Shown: positions 61,144 to 64,000 of the stretch, in pieces
How the letters are laid out: each line of letters starts with the position of its first letter
How positions within the stretch are numbered: the stretch's first letter is position 1
Assembly (NCBI RefSeq): GCF_900445235.1
Contig: NZ_UFSM01000001.1
Location: forward strand, 1,544,501-1,608,500
DNA: 64,000 nt
Direction of reading: 5' to 3'
DNA from: Aminobacter aminovorans
GTDB taxonomy: Bacteria; Pseudomonadota; Alphaproteobacteria; Rhizobiales; Rhizobiaceae
Made by a program: the position numbers and the translations under genes
Notes under the pieces: model-generated
Told to the model about the DNA's origin: nothing
The model's database searches: none
The model's input: only the letters and a program-made list of their open reading frames with translations

Positions 61144-61911
61144 TCAACGCGTCTCAACCGCAACGAGATCACGACCGTTGGCGGCGTTTTCGGCCCGCAG
61201 GTAGGAGCGTGAGAGAATGACCGCAGTCATGACGATCTGGTAGCTGCTGATGGCTGTGCCAATCATCGCGCTGAGCAGGAGGCCGAAATCAAAGCCGCCT
61301 GCTGCCGGGAAGTAGGAGTCCCCTGCGCCCAGCATGTTGGCTGCGGCTGCGATAGCCAGGATCTGTACAACGCTCAAGAGGCCGAACGACACGAGCAGCC
61401 GAGGGAATGCATAGAAAAAACTCATTCTGCCGCGGCGCCCGGCGGCTGCAAATGTTTTGTCGCTCTGCATGACGATGGCGGGCAGCATGGTTCCCCACTT
61501 TGCGAAAACCAGTGCTGCCGACAAAAGCAGTGCCAAAACTGCCGTGGCAATGAGGCTGGTCCTTCCCCAGTTGTTTCCAGACAGGAATATGACCAGGGCC
61601 AGCATTGGTGCGCAGGAAATTACGCCCAGGACGATTGTGCGGAACACGAAGCTGCCGATGTATCTTGAGCTCTTGCTTTGCAGTTCACGCATGGCGTCTG
61701 CCGTGCCGAGGCGGGACAGAACCGATAAATGTGCAGGGATTGCCAACATCGCGGATGCGAACGTCAGCGCGATGGAGCTCGCGGATGTATTCTCCATTTT
61801 CTCTTCGATCATCAGGAAAACCACGATCATCGCGCAATACGCCAGGACGTAAATGATCTCCTTCTTCATGATGCGTAGCGACGTGGACCAGATGTTGCCG
61901 CCGTTTTCCAT
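61144..61911 (-). CDS. Hypothetical multi-pass membrane protein
   Basis: A 255-residue protein from the ATG at 61911 (aaaggaaaa upstream). About six transmembrane helices are visible, including IIYVLAYCAMIVVFLMIE, SFVFRTIVLGVISCAPMLALVIFL, SLIATAVLALLLSAALVFAKW and FGLLLSAMIGTAISSYQIVMTAVIL. No catalytic or transport motif was recognised. It is convergent with clpB and stands alone. Local composition is less GC-rich than its neighbours, which may mean later acquisition. Function is unknown. Confidence 0.7.
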   Translation of the reverse strand: MENGGNIWSTSLRIMKKEIIYVLAYCAMIVVFLMIEEKMENTSASSIALTFASAMLAIPAHLSVLSRLGTADAMRELQSKSSRYIGSFVFRTIVLGVISCAPMLALVIFLSGNNWGRTSLIATAVLALLLSAALVFAKWGTMLPAIVMQSDKTFAAAGRRGRMSFFYAFPRLLVSFGLLSVVQILAIAAAANMLGAGDSYFPAAGGFDFGLLLSAMIGTAISSYQIVMTAVILSRSYLRAENAANGRDLVAVETR

Positions 61912-62030
61912 CGACGATTTTCCTTTGTGCGCACCGGGACTAAGCATGCGCAAATCTGACACGGCATCGTGAAAGTAAAGTTAGCTTCCATTGCGGAGTA
62001 ATTGAAAGAATTGCGGGGGGTATCGTGACC

Positions 62031-62392
62031 ATGACACTCGGCGACTACAACAGCTTCTGCGCTTCGCTGCCCCACACGACCCATGTCGTGCAATGGGGGG
62101 CGCGCATGTCTGGAAGGTCGGCGGCAAGGTCTTTGCCATCGCTGGCTGGAGCGACGGCGACGGGCTCGCGGTCACCTTCAAGGTCTCCGAAATGGCCTTC
62201 GACATCCTGAAGGAGCAGCCCGGCCTTAGGCCCGCACCTTATCTCGCCTCGCGCGGCATGAAGTGGATCCAGCGCCAGAACGGCGAGACCATGGATGACC
62301 AGGGCCTGCGCGACTATATCGGCGAAAGCCACCGGCTGATCGCCGTGAAGCTGCCGAAGGCTATGCGCAGGCAGCTCGGCCTTCCTGCCTGA
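62031..62392 (+). pseudogene. Frameshifted MmcQ/YjbR gene
   Basis: The first frame gives MTLGDYNSFCASLPHTTHVV and then QWG; the second frame, from the G-run, gives GGAHVWKVGGKVFAIAGWSDGD and continues to a normal MmcQ end (ESHRLIAVKLPKAM). The two halves join if one G is restored in the run of six G at 62094-62099. The combined protein would be about 120 residues, the family size. It is therefore a one-base frameshift, a true pseudogene or a homopolymer error. A truncated protein could start at the ATG at 62093. The intact relative is at 47616-47957. Confidence 0.8.
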
Positions 62393-62585
62393 CCTCGATT
62401 CGAGGGGGGGACCTCGACTTAAGGCGGGTGTCGCCCGGCCAAGGTCTCAAAATCCACCTAACGCGGTCATTTTCATGCCCCGTTCATGTTGGAAAGGTTA
62501 GCAGATCGTTATTGGATGTCGGTGGAAGATGGTGATTCCACCGCGGCTGCTGTCAGCGGCCGAGATTCGGAGAGATGTGGCGACC

Positions 62586-63962
62586 ATGTTGCGCAAGATC
62601 GTTGTGCTTTCGGCCATGGCCACCGGCCTGTCGGCGCTCCAGGCAGCGGCTGCGGCCGCGCCGTCGGGCGAGCCCGCATTGCCACGCGTACAGGCCGACA
62701 GGAACTTGCTCCAGCTTGCCCAGAGCGAAGTCGAGGTCTTCTACGACAGCCGAGGCAACCGCGTGCTCGTCGATCCCTACACCGGCAAGGTCATCGCCGT
62801 GCAGCCACCGGAGACGCGCCTCAACCGACCGGCCTTGCGCCGCGAAATGCGCCGTCAGGAGCTTCGCCGCGACTACCGCCAGGGCGATGTGCTGATCGGC
62901 CCGGCCGATGACGGCTATTACAGCGACGACGCGCTGGCCGTTCCGGCCGATCCCAATGGCGACGATTACTACAACAACGACCTCGACGCGTTTCCTGAGG
63001 CGCCCGGCGGGCCGCGCGTCGTGTCGCGCGAGCCGCTGCAGAGCCCCGACGACCAGCCGGCACTGCCGGCCAACCCACGTATCACCGACCGCCCGCTTGA
63101 GCCCTCCATTGCCGTCAAGGGCCGCGAGGATGTCGCTTCGCTGCAGATCCTGCTCGATCGTCTTGGCGCATCACCCGGCGTCATTGATGGCCGCTTCGGC
63201 TCCAATGTCGACAAGGCGCTTGTTGCCTATAACGAGATGACCGGCGCCAGCCTGAAATCGACCGACGCCGAGGGCATCAAGCAGGCGCTGGCCGAAACCG
63301 GCGGCGACGCCTTCGGCTCCTACACCATCACCCCGGAAGATGCGGCCGGGCCCTTCGTCGCCTCGGTTCCCGCCGACTACAGTGAAAAGGCCAAGCTCGA
63401 GCGCATGGCCTTCACATCGGTCACCGAGATGCTGGCCGAGCGTTTCCACATGGACGAAAACTATCTCAAGGCTCTCAACCCGGACCTCAATTTTAACCGC
63501 CCGGGCACCATCGTGAAGGTCGCCAATTTCGGCAAGCTGGTGAACAAGCCGGTGTCGCGCATCGTCGCCGACAAGGGGCTTAAGCAGGTGCGCGCCTATA
63601 ACGAGGCCGGCCAGCTCGTCGCCGCCTATCCGGCGACCATCGGCTCGGGCGACACACCATCGCCGACCGGCACCCATGCGGTGTCGCGCGTCGCACTCGA
63701 CCCCAACTACACCTACAATCCCAAGCTCAATTTCAAGCAGGGCGAAAACGACAAGGTCCTGACCATCCCGCCGGGCCCGAACGGCCCGGTCGGCTCGGTC
63801 TGGATCGCCTTGGATAAACCGACCTACGGCATCCACGGCACACCCGACCCGTCCAAGATCGGCAAGACTGAAAGCCATGGCTGCGTGCGCCTGACCAACT
63901 GGGACGCACGCGAGCTCGCCAAGATCGTCAAGGCCGGTGTCCCGGTCGAGTTCATGGAATAG
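62586..63962 (+). CDS. L,D-transpeptidase (YkuD family)
   Basis: A 458-residue periplasmic enzyme that makes 3-3 cross-links or attaches proteins to peptidoglycan. A signal peptide covers about residues 1-25 (ending LQAAAAAAPS). A proline- and aspartate-rich linker is followed by a peptidoglycan-binding-1-like segment (about 180-230, DVASLQILLDRLGASPGVIDGRFG). The YkuD domain (about 330-458) has IHGTPDPSKIGKTESHGCVRLTNWDA, with catalytic C433 and H431. The start at 62586 is chosen for the signal peptide; an upstream ATG at 62529 would put extra residues before it. Confidence 0.9.
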   Translation: MLRKIVVLSAMATGLSALQAAAAAAPSGEPALPRVQADRNLLQLAQSEVEVFYDSRGNRVLVDPYTGKVIAVQPPETRLNRPALRREMRRQELRRDYRQGDVLIGPADDGYYSDDALAVPADPNGDDYYNNDLDAFPEAPGGPRVVSREPLQSPDDQPALPANPRITDRPLEPSIAVKGREDVASLQILLDRLGASPGVIDGRFGSNVDKALVAYNEMTGASLKSTDAEGIKQALAETGGDAFGSYTITPEDAAGPFVASVPADYSEKAKLERMAFTSVTEMLAERFHMDENYLKALNPDLNFNRPGTIVKVANFGKLVNKPVSRIVADKGLKQVRAYNEAGQLVAAYPATIGSGDTPSPTGTHAVSRVALDPNYTYNPKLNFKQGENDKVLTIPPGPNGPVGSVWIALDKPTYGIHGTPDPSKIGKTESHGCVRLTNWDARELAKIVKAGVPVEFME

Positions 63963-64000
63963 GGCCGGCCGGCCTTTGGGGCACGGCGGGCGAATAATCT

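Overview
The window is GC-rich chromosomal DNA from an alphaproteobacterium of the Rhizobiales, most like the Phyllobacteriaceae (Mesorhizobium/Aminobacter type). This rests on gene families and gene order familiar from that group: tlpA next to argH-lptM-lysA-TIGR02302, etfB-etfA-hbd, secA with a parvulin and argJ-GNAT-mutT, grxC-nitrilase-DUF1178, and ubiG next to lysC-ptsP-prfA-prmC-DUF4167-clpB. It also rests on rhizobial-style palindromic intergenic repeats. No phage, CRISPR array, rRNA or intact transposase was seen. One tRNA (Leu, anticodon CAA) is present.

Layout. 1-5.0 kb: lysine and arginine biosynthesis (lysA, argH) with a small LptM-like lipoprotein and a truncated TIGR02302 membrane protein, divergent from the thioredoxin tlpA. 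5.3-9.7 kb: a ugpBAEC-like glycerol-3-phosphate import operon with a candidate PhoB box and a mosaic palindrome between ugpB and ugpA. 9.7-16.5 kb: an accessory block between ugpC and hbd. It holds a LysR regulator with a divergent cysteine hydrolase-GYD-ABC importer operon, then a GlxA/FtrA regulator with rhodanese and GNAT genes, then a diguanylate cyclase. In the middle of this block, 3'-end fragments of hbd and ugpC, the two genes that flank it, are fused in the order hbd'-ugpC' beside a short sequence that looks like an IS end. This is the signature of a tandem duplication or serial recombination at this site. 16.5-24.7 kb: fatty-acid/electron-transfer genes, rhomboid, cobalamin adenosyltransferase, SDR, yihY, a truncated EamA transporter, dsbB and yqaA.

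24.9-33 kb: a decayed LysR gene, tRNA-Leu, two rhamnan-synthesis-F-like proteins facing each other, an acyl-CoA synthetase, and a GNAT (CelD-like) plus flippase pair, probably for surface polysaccharide. 33-38.6 kb: mgtE with a candidate leader peptide and hairpin, secA, and a parvulin foldase. 38.6-40.5 kb: an inserted glycosyltransferase/TetR/small membrane protein group with a clear TetR-type operator. 40.6-47 kb: argJ, GNAT, mutT, an orphan Flp pilin, methyltransferase, comF, grxC, nitrilase, DUF1178. 47-50.4 kb: a second insertion with VOC, MmcQ, a MarR-like regulator, and a two-component flavin monooxygenase pair behind an AT-rich palindrome. 50.4-64 kb: ubiG, lysC, ptsP, prfA, prmC, DUF4167, clpB (with an RpoH-type promoter), a membrane protein, a frameshifted MmcQ gene and an L,D-transpeptidase.

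Most of the window is housekeeping. No wholly new defence or biosynthetic system is evident. The most informative unusual structures are the hbd'-ugpC' scar, the LysR-controlled hydrolase/GYD/importer operon that lacks an ATPase gene, the mgtE leader, the TetR and MarR palindromes, and several decayed genes. All functional calls come from reading sequence motifs by eye, with no database search.
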